A program made the translations under genes and the position numbers. Below the pieces are notes generated by a model. That model worked only from the letters and a program-made list of their open reading frames with translations. It did no database searches and was not told the origin of the DNA. 34,792 nucleotides of DNA, taken from Alphaproteobacteria bacterium. GTDB lineage: Bacteria > Pseudomonadota > Alphaproteobacteria > ATCC43930 > CGMCC-115725. The stretch's first letter is position 1; each line of letters begins with the position of its first letter. The stretch is taken from the NCBI GenBank assembly GCA_030041385.1, contig JASHNY010000248.1, forward strand, positions 1-34,792, given 5' to 3'. Positions 8,450-16,522 of this stretch are shown one piece after another.

Positions 8450-10042
8450 TCACCGGATCACCGGGATGTTTTCGTGGCTGTGCAGGGGCGGTGGCGACGG
8501 CAGGGTCCATTCGAGGGTCGTCGCGCCTACGCCCCAGGGATTGGCAGGGACCCGCTCGCCGACCAACAGGGTGCGGACCACGTTGACGACGAAGACGAGG
8601 GTTCCGGCATAGGCGATGAAGGCGCCGATCGAGGCGACGAAGTTCCAGCCGGCGAACGCATCGGGATAATCGGCGATGCGCCGCGGCATACCGGCCAGGC
8701 CGAGGAAGTGCATCGGAAAGAACGCCAAGTTCACGCCGATGAACATGGTCCAGAAATGGATCCGGCCCAAGGTTTCACTGTATTGGCGACCGCTCATCTT
8801 GCCGAACCAATAATAGAAGCCGGCGAAGATCGCGAAGACCGAACCGAGCGACAGCACGTAATGAAAGTGCGCCACCACATAATAGGTGTTATGCAGGGGG
8901 TGATCGACGCCCGCATTGGCGAGGACGACGCCGGTGACACCTCCGATCGTGAAGACGAGAATGAAGCCGATGGCAAAAAGCATCGGCGTCTTGAACTCGA
9001 TCGAGCCGTCCCACATCGTCACCAACCAGGAAAACACCTTGATCCCGGTCGGAACGGCGATAGCCATGCTGGCCGCGGTGAAATAGGCCTGGGTATCGAC
9101 GCTGATGCCGCTCGTGAACATGTGGTGCGCCCAGACGATCGAGCCGAGGCCGCCGATGACGATCATCGCGTAAACCATTCCCAGGTAGCCGAACACAGGT
9201 TTTTTGGAAAACACCGATACCACCTGGCTGATGATGCCGAAGCCGGGCAGGATCATGATGTAGACTTCGGGGTGACCGAAAAACCAGAACAAGTTCAGAA
9301 ACAGGAGGGGATCGCCGCCCCCCGCCGGGTTGAAAAAGGTAGTGCCAAAATTCCGGTCGGTCAGCAGCATGGTGATCGCGCCCGCCAGCACCGGCACCGC
9401 GGTCAGCAGCATGAATGCCGTCACCAGTTCCGACCACACGAACAGGGGCATCTTGAACATGGTCATGCCCGGTGCACGCATGTTGAGGATCGTGGTGATG
9501 AAGTTGATTGCGCCGAGGACCGATGACGCCCCGGCCAAGTGGATGGCGAAAATGACCATGTCGACCGAGGGGCCGGGTTCACCGATGGTCGAGAGCGGCG
9601 GATAGAGCGTCCAGCCGGTGCCGGCGCCCTCACCGACAAAGGCCGAGCCGACGAGCAGAGCGAAAGCCGGCACCAACAACCAGAAACTGAGATTGTTGAG
9701 CCGCGGGAACGCCATGTCTGGCGCGCCGATCATCAACGGGATGAACCAGTTGCCAAAGCCGCCGATCAGCGCCGGCATCAGCGTAAAAAAGATCATGATC
9801 AGCCCGTGGGCTGTAATAACGACATTGTAAACTTGCGGATCGTTGGAAAACAAAACATCGCCCGGCCGCATGAGGTTGTAACGCATCACCACCGACAACG
9901 CGCCGGCGATCACTCCCGAGCAGATCGAGAATATCAAATACAGAGTTCCGATATCCTTGTGATTGGTGGAGCACAACCAACGAGTCCAGAATCCGGGCGG
10001 CGAGGCGTGGTTGACTTTCGAGGTGACATCTGTAGTCGCCAT
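8450..10042 (-). CDS. Haem-copper oxidase subunit I (cytochrome c oxidase COX1, A-type), orphan
   Basis: A 530-residue, 12-helix COX1. All catalytic ligands are visible: low-spin haem His79 (ITAHG) and His394, high-spin haem His392 (VAHFHYV), and CuB His257 (GHPEVY) with the cross-linking Tyr261 and His306-His307 (WAHHMF). D-channel Asp109 (GAPDMAFPR), Glu259 in HPEV and K-channel Lys335 (PTGIKVFSW) mark an A1-type proton-pumping enzyme rather than a NO reductase. No coxB, coxC, haem-O synthase or assembly gene is adjacent, which is unusual. Instead it heads a transcript with a small unknown protein and a DUF2249 protein, next to a truncated haemoglobin. GGAGG precedes the start. A TTGCG-N4-CGCAA site lies about 155 bp upstream. 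Confidence 0.93.
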   Translation of the reverse strand: MATTDVTSKVNHASPPGFWTRWLCSTNHKDIGTLYLIFSICSGVIAGALSVVMRYNLMRPGDVLFSNDPQVYNVVITAHGLIMIFFTLMPALIGGFGNWFIPLMIGAPDMAFPRLNNLSFWLLVPAFALLVGSAFVGEGAGTGWTLYPPLSTIGEPGPSVDMVIFAIHLAGASSVLGAINFITTILNMRAPGMTMFKMPLFVWSELVTAFMLLTAVPVLAGAITMLLTDRNFGTTFFNPAGGGDPLLFLNLFWFFGHPEVYIMILPGFGIISQVVSVFSKKPVFGYLGMVYAMIVIGGLGSIVWAHHMFTSGISVDTQAYFTAASMAIAVPTGIKVFSWLVTMWDGSIEFKTPMLFAIGFILVFTIGGVTGVVLANAGVDHPLHNTYYVVAHFHYVLSLGSVFAIFAGFYYWFGKMSGRQYSETLGRIHFWTMFIGVNLAFFPMHFLGLAGMPRRIADYPDAFAGWNFVASIGAFIAYAGTLVFVVNVVRTLLVGERVPANPWGVGATTLEWTLPSPPPLHSHENIPVIR

Positions 10043-10190
10043 ATCTCAATCCTCCGGGCGATCCCGTTTGCGCCGGCGCGGTCGGACCTCCGACGCGGGC
10101 CCACGAGGCCGGCCCCAGCCGGCTCAAGCCGCACCGGCGTCGGCCGCCCCGCGGCGTTCACAGAAGTTGCACGGGGGCCCGGCGCCGTAT

Positions 10191-10204
10191 TTGCGCAAGC
10201 GCAA
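10191..10204. promoter_or_regulatory. NnrR/FNR-type operator, TTGCG-N4-CGCAA
   Basis: A perfect 5-bp inverted repeat with the 4-bp spacing typical of Crp/Fnr-family sites (TTGCGCAAGCGCAA), in the region between the divergent COX1 and truncated-haemoglobin genes. The same half-sites and spacing recur at 13578-13591. TTGCG half-sites are known for NnrR-regulated promoters of Rhodobacter. The regulator encoded at 13754-14509 is the natural candidate. Confidence 0.6.
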
Positions 10205-10313
10205 CAACCGGACGGCGATGAACCGCGACATTGCGTCGTGGCCGCTGCGGCACGGGTCGCGTCGGCGCACATGGACGCCGCGCTGCGAGGCCTGGTCGCG
10301 CTGGTGAGGTCGG

Positions 10314-10727
10314 ATGGATCACGTAGAACGACAATCGAGCCGCAGCCGGATCGTCGCGGACATTGTCCGGCGCACCGGGATCGACGATGTCATGATCGAG
10401 CGCCTGGTGCGGGCGTTTTACTTTCGCGCCCGCCGCGACCCGATGCTGGGCCCGATCTTCGAAAGCCGCGTCGCCGACTGGGAATGCCACATCGAGCGGA
10501 TGTGCGCCTTCTGGTCGTCCGTCGCGCTGATGAGCGGGCGCTATCACGGCCAACCGATGGCGGCGCATCTGCCGCTGCCCATAAACACGCCGCACTTTCA
10601 CCGCTGGCTTGGGATTTTCGCCGACACCGCAAATGCGGTCTGCCCGCCGGAAGCCGCGTCCCACTTCCTCGACCGGGCGCAGCGGATCGCCGACAGCCTG
10701 GCGCAGGGGATCGCCGCGGGCCGCTGA
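10314..10727 (+). CDS. Group III truncated haemoglobin
   Basis: A 137-residue group III (P-type) truncated globin, the usual length being 130-145. The pattern is characteristic: LVRAFYFRARRDPMLGPIF, the central W...H..RMCAFWSSV, GRYHGQPMAAHLPL holding the candidate haem-ligand histidines (78, 85), and HFHRWLGIFADT. These globins bind O2 and NO and are linked to nitric-oxide or low-oxygen physiology. The start at 10314 follows a GAGGTCGG element. It is transcribed divergently from COX1, and an inverted repeat of Crp/Fnr type lies 110 bp upstream. The family call is strong; NO dioxygenation versus sensing cannot be separated from sequence. Confidence 0.9.
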   Translation: MDHVERQSSRSRIVADIVRRTGIDDVMIERLVRAFYFRARRDPMLGPIFESRVADWECHIERMCAFWSSVALMSGRYHGQPMAAHLPLPINTPHFHRWLGIFADTANAVCPPEAASHFLDRAQRIADSLAQGIAAGR

Positions 10728-10858
10728 GTGCAGCGAAACTTCCTCGGACTTTTACGGTATTGAAGCCGGCATCCTGAGGTCACGGCTTGTGGAAATCGTG
10801 GCGACCGGCACCCAGGGCAGAAAAAAGCCGCCAGCACGCGCATCCGCACTTTTCGGGA

Positions 10859-11296
10859 TCATTTTTGTGCCTGTTGCGCGAGCTGCCGGCGGAGCGATTT
10901 GATTTCCTCGAAGCGTGTCGTCACGTCGCGCAGGATGGCGGCGATCCCGGCCATGCCGCCTGCCTCGTTGTGAAAGGTGACGATCGTGAACTCGACCGAA
11001 ATCCGGGTTCCGTCCTTGCGCATGGCCGGCACGGCGAGAAGGTCGCCGCCGCCATAGCGTGACCGGCCGGTCCGCATGGTCTCGGCATAGCCGTCCCAGT
11101 GGCGTTTGCGCAGAGTTTCCGGAATGATGATGTCGAGCGATCGATCCAGCGCTTCCGCCTCGGAAAACCCGAAAATCCGCTCTGCACCGGCGTTCCAGAA
11201 ACGGATCACGCCGCTGGCGTCGGCATAGATGATCGCGTCGGGCGCGCCGCAGACCAGCTCGCGGAAAAATCGGTCCGAATTCGGCGCGTTGCTCAT
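10859..11296 (-). CDS. Stand-alone PAS-domain protein (145 aa)
   Basis: A single PAS domain and nothing else: DAIIYADASGVIRFWNAGAERIFGFSEAEALDRSLDIIIPE, then RKDGTRISVEFTIVTFHNEAGGMAGIAAILRDVT, followed by a short C-terminal helix (RFEEIKSLRRQLAQQ). No kinase, GGDEF or DNA-binding output is attached, so it may act by protein-protein contact or by binding haem, flavin or a small ligand. ATG at 11296 was preferred to an upstream GTG (11341) because it leaves 13 bp to the preceding gene instead of overlapping it by 32 bp, and AGGAAG lies before it. It is the last gene of the four-gene minus-strand operon. Confidence 0.82.
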   Translation of the reverse strand: MSNAPNSDRFFRELVCGAPDAIIYADASGVIRFWNAGAERIFGFSEAEALDRSLDIIIPETLRKRHWDGYAETMRTGRSRYGGGDLLAVPAMRKDGTRISVEFTIVTFHNEAGGMAGIAAILRDVTTRFEEIKSLRRQLAQQAQK

Positions 11297-11309
11297 GCCC
11301 CCGCTTCCT

Positions 11310-11615
11310 TCAGGCGAACCCGAAATGCGCTTTCGCCGCACCGCTCATCAGTTCCGGCGACCAGGGCGGTAGCCACGTCATATGCACCTCGACCGAGGCG
11401 ACGCCGGCAACCGACCGGGCCGCCTCCTCCGCCCCTCGCTTCAGGGCGTTGGTGGCCGGGCAACCCGGCCGGGTGGTGGTCATGCGAATGCGCACCTGGT
11501 TCCCGTCGACGCTGATGTCATACACCAGCCCGAGGTCGACGATGTTGTAGCCGAGCTCGGGGTCGATCACCATTTTCAGCGTCTCGGCAACGGCCGCGAT
11601 CAGATCGTCGCTCAT
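11310..11615 (-). CDS. MIP18/DUF59-family metal-sulfur cluster assembly protein
   Basis: A 101-residue single-domain DUF59 (MIP18, PaaD/SufT-like) protein. The signature DPELGYNIVDLGLVYDI near residue 18 and the conserved cysteine in TTTRPGCPATN (Cys52) are present, with the usual C-terminal WLPPWSPELMSGAAK. Relatives help load or repair Fe-S clusters. In this setting, next to DUF2249 and oxidase-like genes, repair of NO-damaged centres is plausible but inferred. It starts 6 bp after the DUF2249 stop. Confidence 0.9.
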   Translation of the reverse strand: MSDDLIAAVAETLKMVIDPELGYNIVDLGLVYDISVDGNQVRIRMTTTRPGCPATNALKRGAEEAARSVAGVASVEVHMTWLPPWSPELMSGAAKAHFGFA

Positions 11616-11621
11616 GCCGCC

Positions 11622-12137
11622 CTACCGCCGAATCTCGGTTTTCTGGGCCGGTCCTGGGCGCTGGATCAGATGCCGATAGCCGTCTCGTTCAAGTCGTTCG
11701 CTCTCGATCGAGATGCCGCGTGCGGCGAGTTCCCGGTACAGAAAAACCGGCTCGCGTTCGGTAAAGACTTCGAGTGCTGCGCCGGGCGCCATCGTCTCCA
11801 GTGCGGCGAGAACCCTCACCATCGGCTCCGGCGGCTCGAGCCCGCGCGTATCGAGCGTCACGGGATCGTCGAGCGCGGCCGCGGGCGACGCCGAGCCGGG
11901 TGTGCCGCGGGGCGTGAACAGGACCTCCCAGTCGCCGCCGCCGATCTCGCGCTCCTGGTGATCGAAACCCCGGCCAGCCATCACGGTGAACAGCGGCACC
12001 GGCTTGAACGTCGCCTGCAGGCACAGCGCCTGGCCCGGCTCGAGCCGGGCCACGGCCGCCATGATATCGGCAAACGGCTCGCCGCCGGCGCGAAGGGTGG
12101 GCCGGACATCGATCAAGAGTGGCGCAAGCTCGGTCAT
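11622..12137 (-). CDS. Two-domain DUF2249 protein (171 aa)
   Basis: Two tandem DUF2249 units. The first runs from IDVRPTLRAGGEPFADIMAA to about residue 80 (ALCLQATFKPVPLFTVMAGRGF, DWEVLFTPRG). The second runs from LDTRGLEPPEPMVRVLAAL to the C-terminus (ALEVFTEREPVFLYRELAARG, YRHLIQR). The ATG at 12137 begins MTELAPLLIDVRP and is 1 bp past the stop of the upstream membrane-protein gene. A longer open frame reaches 12461 but only by overlapping that gene. No catalytic residues can be assigned; a TusA-like fold is expected. With the 84-aa protein at 7833, the region encodes three DUF2249 domains. Confidence 0.85.
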   Translation of the reverse strand: MTELAPLLIDVRPTLRAGGEPFADIMAAVARLEPGQALCLQATFKPVPLFTVMAGRGFDHQEREIGGGDWEVLFTPRGTPGSASPAAALDDPVTLDTRGLEPPEPMVRVLAALETMAPGAALEVFTEREPVFLYRELAARGISIESERLERDGYRHLIQRPGPAQKTEIRR

Positions 12138-12138
12138 A

Positions 12139-13503
12139 TCAGGGGCTCCTTTTCCCGGGATAGGCGGACTGGACTGGCTGGACCGGCGCCGGCGGGTGCG
12201 CAGCAGCGCCGGCGGAACCGGCCGGCGCCACGTACCGCAAGCGCCGCACCCGCCACAGCTCGCGGACGATGAACAGGCTCGCCACCAGATGCAGAAAAAT
12301 GGCGGCGCGCCAAAGCTCGACCTGACCGAGGAAACCGCTGACGGTTCCGGCTGCGACTGCGGCGAAATACAGGACGAACCAAGGCGCGGCGCGCGCTTCC
12401 TGGACCAGATCCTGGACCCGCGGCACCGCCGTCTTGCCAAGGCTCGGCCCGTACTGTTCAAGCCAGGTCAGAAACGGCACGATCTTGTAAAGCTGCCCGA
12501 GAGCCAGGCCGGACAACCATCCGAACAGCAGCAGATAGGCCAATGGCCCGATCATCGACGGCAGGCGCCCGGTCACCTTGCCGGTGGCGAAGCCGACCAC
12601 GCAAACGCCCAGCGCAACCAGCGCCGCCGCCGCGGTCTTGCTGTTGAGCTCGAGGATCGGCCGGCGCCGCGCCCGGTATATCCGCGCCATATCGACCAGG
12701 TAAAGCACGGCCGCGACGATCAGCAGGAACAGGCCGCCCTTCCACATCGGGCCGACGATCGGCATATCGCCAAGAAACATGTCGAGCCACAGAAGCGCGA
12801 GCCCGGCGGCGGCGAGACGCAGCACCTTCACGCCCAGCCCGCTGTCGTCTTCCGGCGCCAGCATGAACATCGACAGCAAGCGATAGCTGACGCCAATCGC
12901 CGTAAGCGTGAACCAGCCGATGAGCCCGCTCGCGACGTGCAGGGTGAGATCGTTAGTCAGCCTGCCGGCCCAGGGAACGGCCTCAGGCCATGCGAAGGCG
13001 AGCGCAAAGCAGAGGCCGAGACCGATTGTGAGCAGCAGGAAGCACAGGCTGACGGCGACAAAGCGGCCGGCAAGCGCCAGCGGGCGGGCGGCGGCGAGCG
13101 CTCGCGCGATGATGACGCCCACGAGCGAGAGGCCGGCGAGCACCAGGCCGCCGCCCAGCGGCAACGCCGCCAGCCAGGCCGCCGGCAGCGTTCCGTCCAG
13201 CGCGAGAAAACCGGCGATCATACCGGACAGCCCGCAGCCGACCGCGATCAGCGAGGGAAGACCGGCGCGCTCGCCGATCTCGCCGGTTCCGGTGATCACC
13301 GGAACAAACTGGAGCAGCGCGCCGACCATCAGAAGGGTCAGCCAGCCGATCGTGATCAGATGCACGCCGACAAGCGTATGTCCGCTGATCATCGCTTCGG
13401 AGGGGTAGGTGACACCGGCGGCCATCAGCGCCTGAGCGGCAAGGAATGCCCCCAACGCGGTCGCGAAATAGGCCATCGTCCAGCGCGAGAGTCCGACAGG
13501 CAT
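12139..13503 (-). CDS. Polytopic membrane protein, NnrS / haem-copper-oxidase-like
   Basis: A 454-residue integral membrane protein with roughly 12 hydrophobic helices. Near the N-terminus are AYFATALGAFLAAQALM and SGHTLVGVHLITIGWLTLLMVGALLQFVPV; the helix-embedded histidines (GHTLVGVH) recall the haem-ligand helix of COX1-like proteins and of NnrS. Later helices carry a serine/histidine-poor hydrophobic core. Proteins of this type are annotated as COX1-like or NnrS-like and occur with DUF2249 and NO-response genes. It is first in a tight operon (1, 6 and 13 bp gaps) with DUF2249, DUF59 and PAS genes, and a perfect TTTGCG...CGCAAA palindrome lies 74 bp upstream. Function, possibly NO tolerance or haem/copper handling, is inferred. 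Confidence 0.7.
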   Translation of the reverse strand: MPVGLSRWTMAYFATALGAFLAAQALMAAGVTYPSEAMISGHTLVGVHLITIGWLTLLMVGALLQFVPVITGTGEIGERAGLPSLIAVGCGLSGMIAGFLALDGTLPAAWLAALPLGGGLVLAGLSLVGVIIARALAAARPLALAGRFVAVSLCFLLLTIGLGLCFALAFAWPEAVPWAGRLTNDLTLHVASGLIGWFTLTAIGVSYRLLSMFMLAPEDDSGLGVKVLRLAAAGLALLWLDMFLGDMPIVGPMWKGGLFLLIVAAVLYLVDMARIYRARRRPILELNSKTAAAALVALGVCVVGFATGKVTGRLPSMIGPLAYLLLFGWLSGLALGQLYKIVPFLTWLEQYGPSLGKTAVPRVQDLVQEARAAPWFVLYFAAVAAGTVSGFLGQVELWRAAIFLHLVASLFIVRELWRVRRLRYVAPAGSAGAAAHPPAPVQPVQSAYPGKRSP

Positions 13504-13576
13504 TGGCGGGGCTTCTTTCAGGGTCTCTTCAGGCCGTCATCGACCGCAAACCATAGCGGCGCCTGCCGCGCCGCTG

Positions 13577-13592
13577 TTTGCGCCCGCGCAAA
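13577..13592. promoter_or_regulatory. NnrR/FNR-type operator, TTTGCG-N4-CGCAAA
   Basis: A perfect 6-bp inverted repeat with 4-bp spacer (TTTGCGCCCGCGCAAA), centred about 81 bp before the membrane-protein start on the minus strand and 170 bp before the Crp/Fnr gene on the plus strand. The core is identical in half-sites and spacing to 10191-10204. Activation at -41.5 would put the minus-strand transcript start near 13543. Confidence 0.65.
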
Positions 13593-13753
13593 TCCGCGCG
13601 CTATGCGCAGGCCGGCGCCGGGCGGACGCGCCATGCCGCGGCACTCCCGCTTCCGGCCAGCGATCCCGACCGCGCGTCCGTGTGCCGCGGCCGGCGTCAT
13701 TGCACGGCCCGGGCCGCCCGCCCACCTTAAAGATGTATCTCAGATGGTGGTTT

Positions 13754-14509
13754 ATGATGGCTCGACCCAGAATCGAACTGCCGCGGCACGACGGGGCCGC
13801 AGGAAACGCTGTACCGGGCCGCCGTCCCGATGGTTCGGCCATCCGGCACCTCGAATTTTTCCAGGCGCTGGATGCGGTCGAACGCGACGACGTCGCCGCC
13901 AACGCGCGGCCGAAACGGATCGCCAAAGGCGAGGCGCTGTTCCGTCAAGGCGAGCCGCCGCGCGCCTTGTTCATGGTGTTGAGCGGCGGCTTCAAGGCAA
14001 CGCAGGTGACCCCGGACGGGCACCAGGTGGTGATGCGGGTGGCTGGGCCGGGCGGGCTCGCCGGTCATGTGTCGGTTTTCACCGAAAAGCCCTATCCGGC
14101 GACGCCGGTCGCGGTGACCGACAGTCTCGTGCTGGCATGGGAGGCGCAGACCTTCACCGCGCTGATGGCGCGGTATCCGGCGCTGTCGCTCGCGGTCGTG
14201 CGCGATATGGGGCGAAATATCGAGGAGGCGCACGCGCGGCTGCGGGAATCGTCCACCGAACGGGTCGAGCGGCGCATCGCCCACGGCATTTTGCGACTTG
14301 CCCGGCAGTCCGGGCGCCGCATCGAAAACGGTGTCGAAATAACCTTTCCGATCACTCGCCAGGACATCGGCCTGATGACCGGCGCCACCCTGCATACCGT
14401 CAGCCGCACCCTGAGCGCATGGGAACAGGAAGGCATCGTCGATGGCGGGCGGCAGCACCTCGTGCTCCGCGATCCCCACGCCCTGCTGCGCATCGCCGAC
14501 GAGCCGTAA
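13754..14509 (+). CDS. Crp/Fnr-family regulator, NnrR-like
   Basis: About 251 residues: an N-terminal cyclic-nucleotide-type effector domain (RIAKGEALFRQGEPPRALFMVLSGGF, then HVSVFTEKPYPATPVAV), a long dimer helix and a C-terminal winged helix (FPITRQDIGLMTGATLHTVSRTLSAWEQEGIVDGG). Cysteine residues for an FNR-type Fe-S cluster are absent, and the cAMP phosphate-binding pattern is not complete, so the signal is probably NO or redox through another cofactor. The recognition helix reads HTVSR, where FNR has E-T-x-S-R; from memory this form is typical of alphaproteobacterial NnrR. Start codons at 13754 and 13757 are equally good. It is divergent from the membrane-protein operon and a matching palindrome lies between. 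Confidence 0.85.
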   Translation: MMARPRIELPRHDGAAGNAVPGRRPDGSAIRHLEFFQALDAVERDDVAANARPKRIAKGEALFRQGEPPRALFMVLSGGFKATQVTPDGHQVVMRVAGPGGLAGHVSVFTEKPYPATPVAVTDSLVLAWEAQTFTALMARYPALSLAVVRDMGRNIEEAHARLRESSTERVERRIAHGILRLARQSGRRIENGVEITFPITRQDIGLMTGATLHTVSRTLSAWEQEGIVDGGRQHLVLRDPHALLRIADEP

Positions 14510-15099
14510 AACCGGCGCGCCCGCAGAACGTGTCCACAGCACGCGAACGCGTGGTCAATTCCCTTCCGCCGCGACAGGGTCAGAAACGGATTATAACGGG
14601 GAGACAAGGTCCGAGCGGATGCTCGCCGCGTTTTCGGCCTTGGCTGCCGGATACCGTTTTGCCGAGCTGCACCATTTCGGGGCCGGAGGCGCCCGAGCAC
14701 CACGGTATCGCCGATCGAAGCGCCGGTATCGCCGGGAAATAAACAGATCAAGGCACATTCACTGGGTGTCGGCTTTCAGACCGCGCTTCATTGCGGCCCT
14801 GGCTTTATTGCCAGGGAGTCCGGCTGCCTGGGCACAAAGAGAGAAACGACTTTCGGCGAGAGACTCAGGAAAGACGATTCATCATCCCCGCCCACTCGCC
14901 GCAAACAAGGAACTTTCGTCGTGCGCTTGACAGCGGAAACCCGTCCGCGCATTTTGTTCCTGTGTACAGAACGGCTTTCTCCTATGCGGAATGACCCCCG
15001 GGCATCAGGCCGCCATGTGCCCCGGAATCGGCGCCGCGGACCGGAAATGCCGGTTGGCCGGCCCGGGTCGAGCGCCGCGATTGCGGTGGGCGCGTCGCG
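14510..15099. other. Intergenic region between the regulator and module A
   Basis: About 590 bp with no convincing gene. Open frames here are short, Arg-rich and without recognisable domains or well-placed ribosome-binding sites. The only notable element is TTGACA at 14928-14933 within TTGACAGCGG, a 10-mer repeated exactly at the strong promoter at 16493. A poor -10 (CATTTT, 16 bp on) makes it only a possible promoter for the aminotransferase gene 170 bp downstream. Confidence 0.5.
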
Positions 15100-16443
15100 A
15101 TGACGCTGCGCAACGACACCGGCGTTTTTCACCGCAACATCGCCCGCGCCTATCAGACGGCGGTAGCAGGCGATGGCGCCGTCGTCGTCGATGCCAACGG
15201 CCGCCGCTATCTCGACGGGGCCGGCGGGGTGTTCGTCGCGATATTGGGCCACAGCCCTGCCGAAGTGGCGGAGGCCGTTGCCGACCAGGCCGGCAAATTG
15301 AATTTCGCCTATACCGGCGATTTCACCACCGAGCCGGCCGAACGCTTGGCGCGCAAGCTGGAAGCGATCGCGCCCTCTGGTTTGAGCAAATTGTGGCTGA
15401 CGACGTCCGGGTCCACCGCCAACGAGGCTGCCCTCAAGCTGGCGCGGCAGTACCACCTGCTGCGCGGAAACCCGGAAAAGACCAAGGTCGTCTCGCGCTG
15501 GCACAGCTATCACGGCAGTACGCTCGGGGCGCTGTCGATGACCGGGTCGATGCCGCGGCGGCGCCCTTACGAGCCTTACCTGGCCAATTTTCCGCATGTC
15601 AGCCCGCCCTACTGCTATCGCTGCCCGCTGGCGCTGACCTATCCCGCGTGCGGCGCCGCGTGCGTCGAGGAGATCGAGCACGCCATCCGGTTGCACGGAT
15701 CGCGATACATCTCGGCCCTGATCATCGAGCCGGTCGCGGGCGGGCCGCTCGGCGCCCTGAATACGCCGCCCGAATACCTGCGGCGGGCGCGCGAGATCTG
15801 CGACCGGCACGACATTCTGCTGATTCTGGACGAGGTCGTTTCGGGGCTGGGGCGCACCGGCACCTGGTTCGCCTGCGAAGAGAGCGGCGTTGTCCCCGAC
15901 ATCATTACGCTCGCCAAAGGGCTGGGCGGCGGCTTTGTGCCGATCGGCGCGGTTATGGTTCACCAGCGGATCTATGATGCATTCGAGGCGTCGGGCACCT
16001 CCTTCGTCCACGGCGAATCGTTCACCGGGCATGTGTTGCTGGCGACGGCGGGCTGTGCCGTCATCGACTACATCGAGGATCGCCGGCTGTTGCAGCAGGT
16101 ACGCGTGCTTGGGCCGCGGCTCGGCGCCCGCCTGGGCGCTCTCGCCGCTCATCCGCTCGTCGGCGAGGTGCGCGGTCGCGGCCTGCTTTACGGCCTCGAA
16201 CTGGTCGCGGACAAGCGCAGCAGAAAACCCTTCGACCGCGCGGCGCAAATCTCGGAGCAGGTGGTCGAAGCGGCGGCGCGGCACGACGTGCTGCTGCTCG
16301 CGGGCAACGGCGGCGCGGACGGGATAAACGGCGATACCGTCGTGGCCGCGCCGCCCTACGTCATCACCGAGCCGCAGATCGATCAGCTCGCCGACGCGCT
16401 GGCCACCGCCCTGCAGGAAGTGGCGGCGCGGGTCGGCATGTGA
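15100..16443 (+). CDS. Class III PLP aminotransferase (omega-aminotransferase type), module A
   Basis: A 447-residue fold-type I, class III aminotransferase. The active-site Lys273 lies in ITLAKGLGGGFVPIGAV, and the cofactor Asp in LLILDEVVSGLGRTG. The phosphate-binding TTSGSTANEAALKLAR, the SYHGST motif and the late FTGHVLLATAGCAV segment are all present. These enzymes move the amino group of omega-amino acids, diamines or amines to pyruvate or 2-oxoglutarate. The sequence resembles the large group annotated as aspartate-aminotransferase-family or adenosylmethionine-8-amino-7-oxononanoate-like, and no biotin genes are near. A cysteine-rich stretch (CYRCPLALTYPACGAAC, about 170-187) is seen in some members. 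It stands before the operator-controlled promoter of the hyuA gene, so it may be a separate transcript. Confidence 0.9.
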   Translation: MTLRNDTGVFHRNIARAYQTAVAGDGAVVVDANGRRYLDGAGGVFVAILGHSPAEVAEAVADQAGKLNFAYTGDFTTEPAERLARKLEAIAPSGLSKLWLTTSGSTANEAALKLARQYHLLRGNPEKTKVVSRWHSYHGSTLGALSMTGSMPRRRPYEPYLANFPHVSPPYCYRCPLALTYPACGAACVEEIEHAIRLHGSRYISALIIEPVAGGPLGALNTPPEYLRRAREICDRHDILLILDEVVSGLGRTGTWFACEESGVVPDIITLAKGLGGGFVPIGAVMVHQRIYDAFEASGTSFVHGESFTGHVLLATAGCAVIDYIEDRRLLQQVRVLGPRLGARLGALAAHPLVGEVRGRGLLYGLELVADKRSRKPFDRAAQISEQVVEAAARHDVLLLAGNGGADGINGDTVVAAPPYVITEPQIDQLADALATALQEVAARVGM

Positions 16444-16492
16444 GCGGCGACCGGGCAACCGGCCGCAAGCTTCGCAAGGCGCAGATGCGGGA

Positions 16493-16522
16493 TTGACAGC
16501 GGGCGCGGTCGAGCGGTCTAAT
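16493..16522 (+). promoter_or_regulatory. Strong sigma-70-type promoter for the module A operon
   Basis: TTGACA (16493-16498, six of six) and TCTAAT (16517-16522, five of six) are separated by 18 bp, and predict a transcript start near 16529. It lies 85-115 bp upstream of hyuA-like ATG 16607. The predicted start site falls in the middle of the 18-bp palindrome at 16520-16537. Confidence 0.7.

Noticed and set aside
8450-10042. COX1 gene as a nitric oxide reductase (NorB-like)
   Set aside because: The CuB-linked Tyr in HPEVY and full D- and K-channel residues are those of an A-type oxygen reductase.
11986-14742. 918-codon open frame on the plus strand across the membrane-protein and Crp/Fnr region
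   Set aside because: It is the mirror of the minus-strand operon and an out-of-frame reading of the regulator gene; no family resemblance and low-complexity Gln/Arg/Asp content.
14791-14994. Possible 67-aa gene in the intergenic region before module A
   Set aside because: No recognisable domain, no convincing ribosome-binding site, codon use unlike neighbours.
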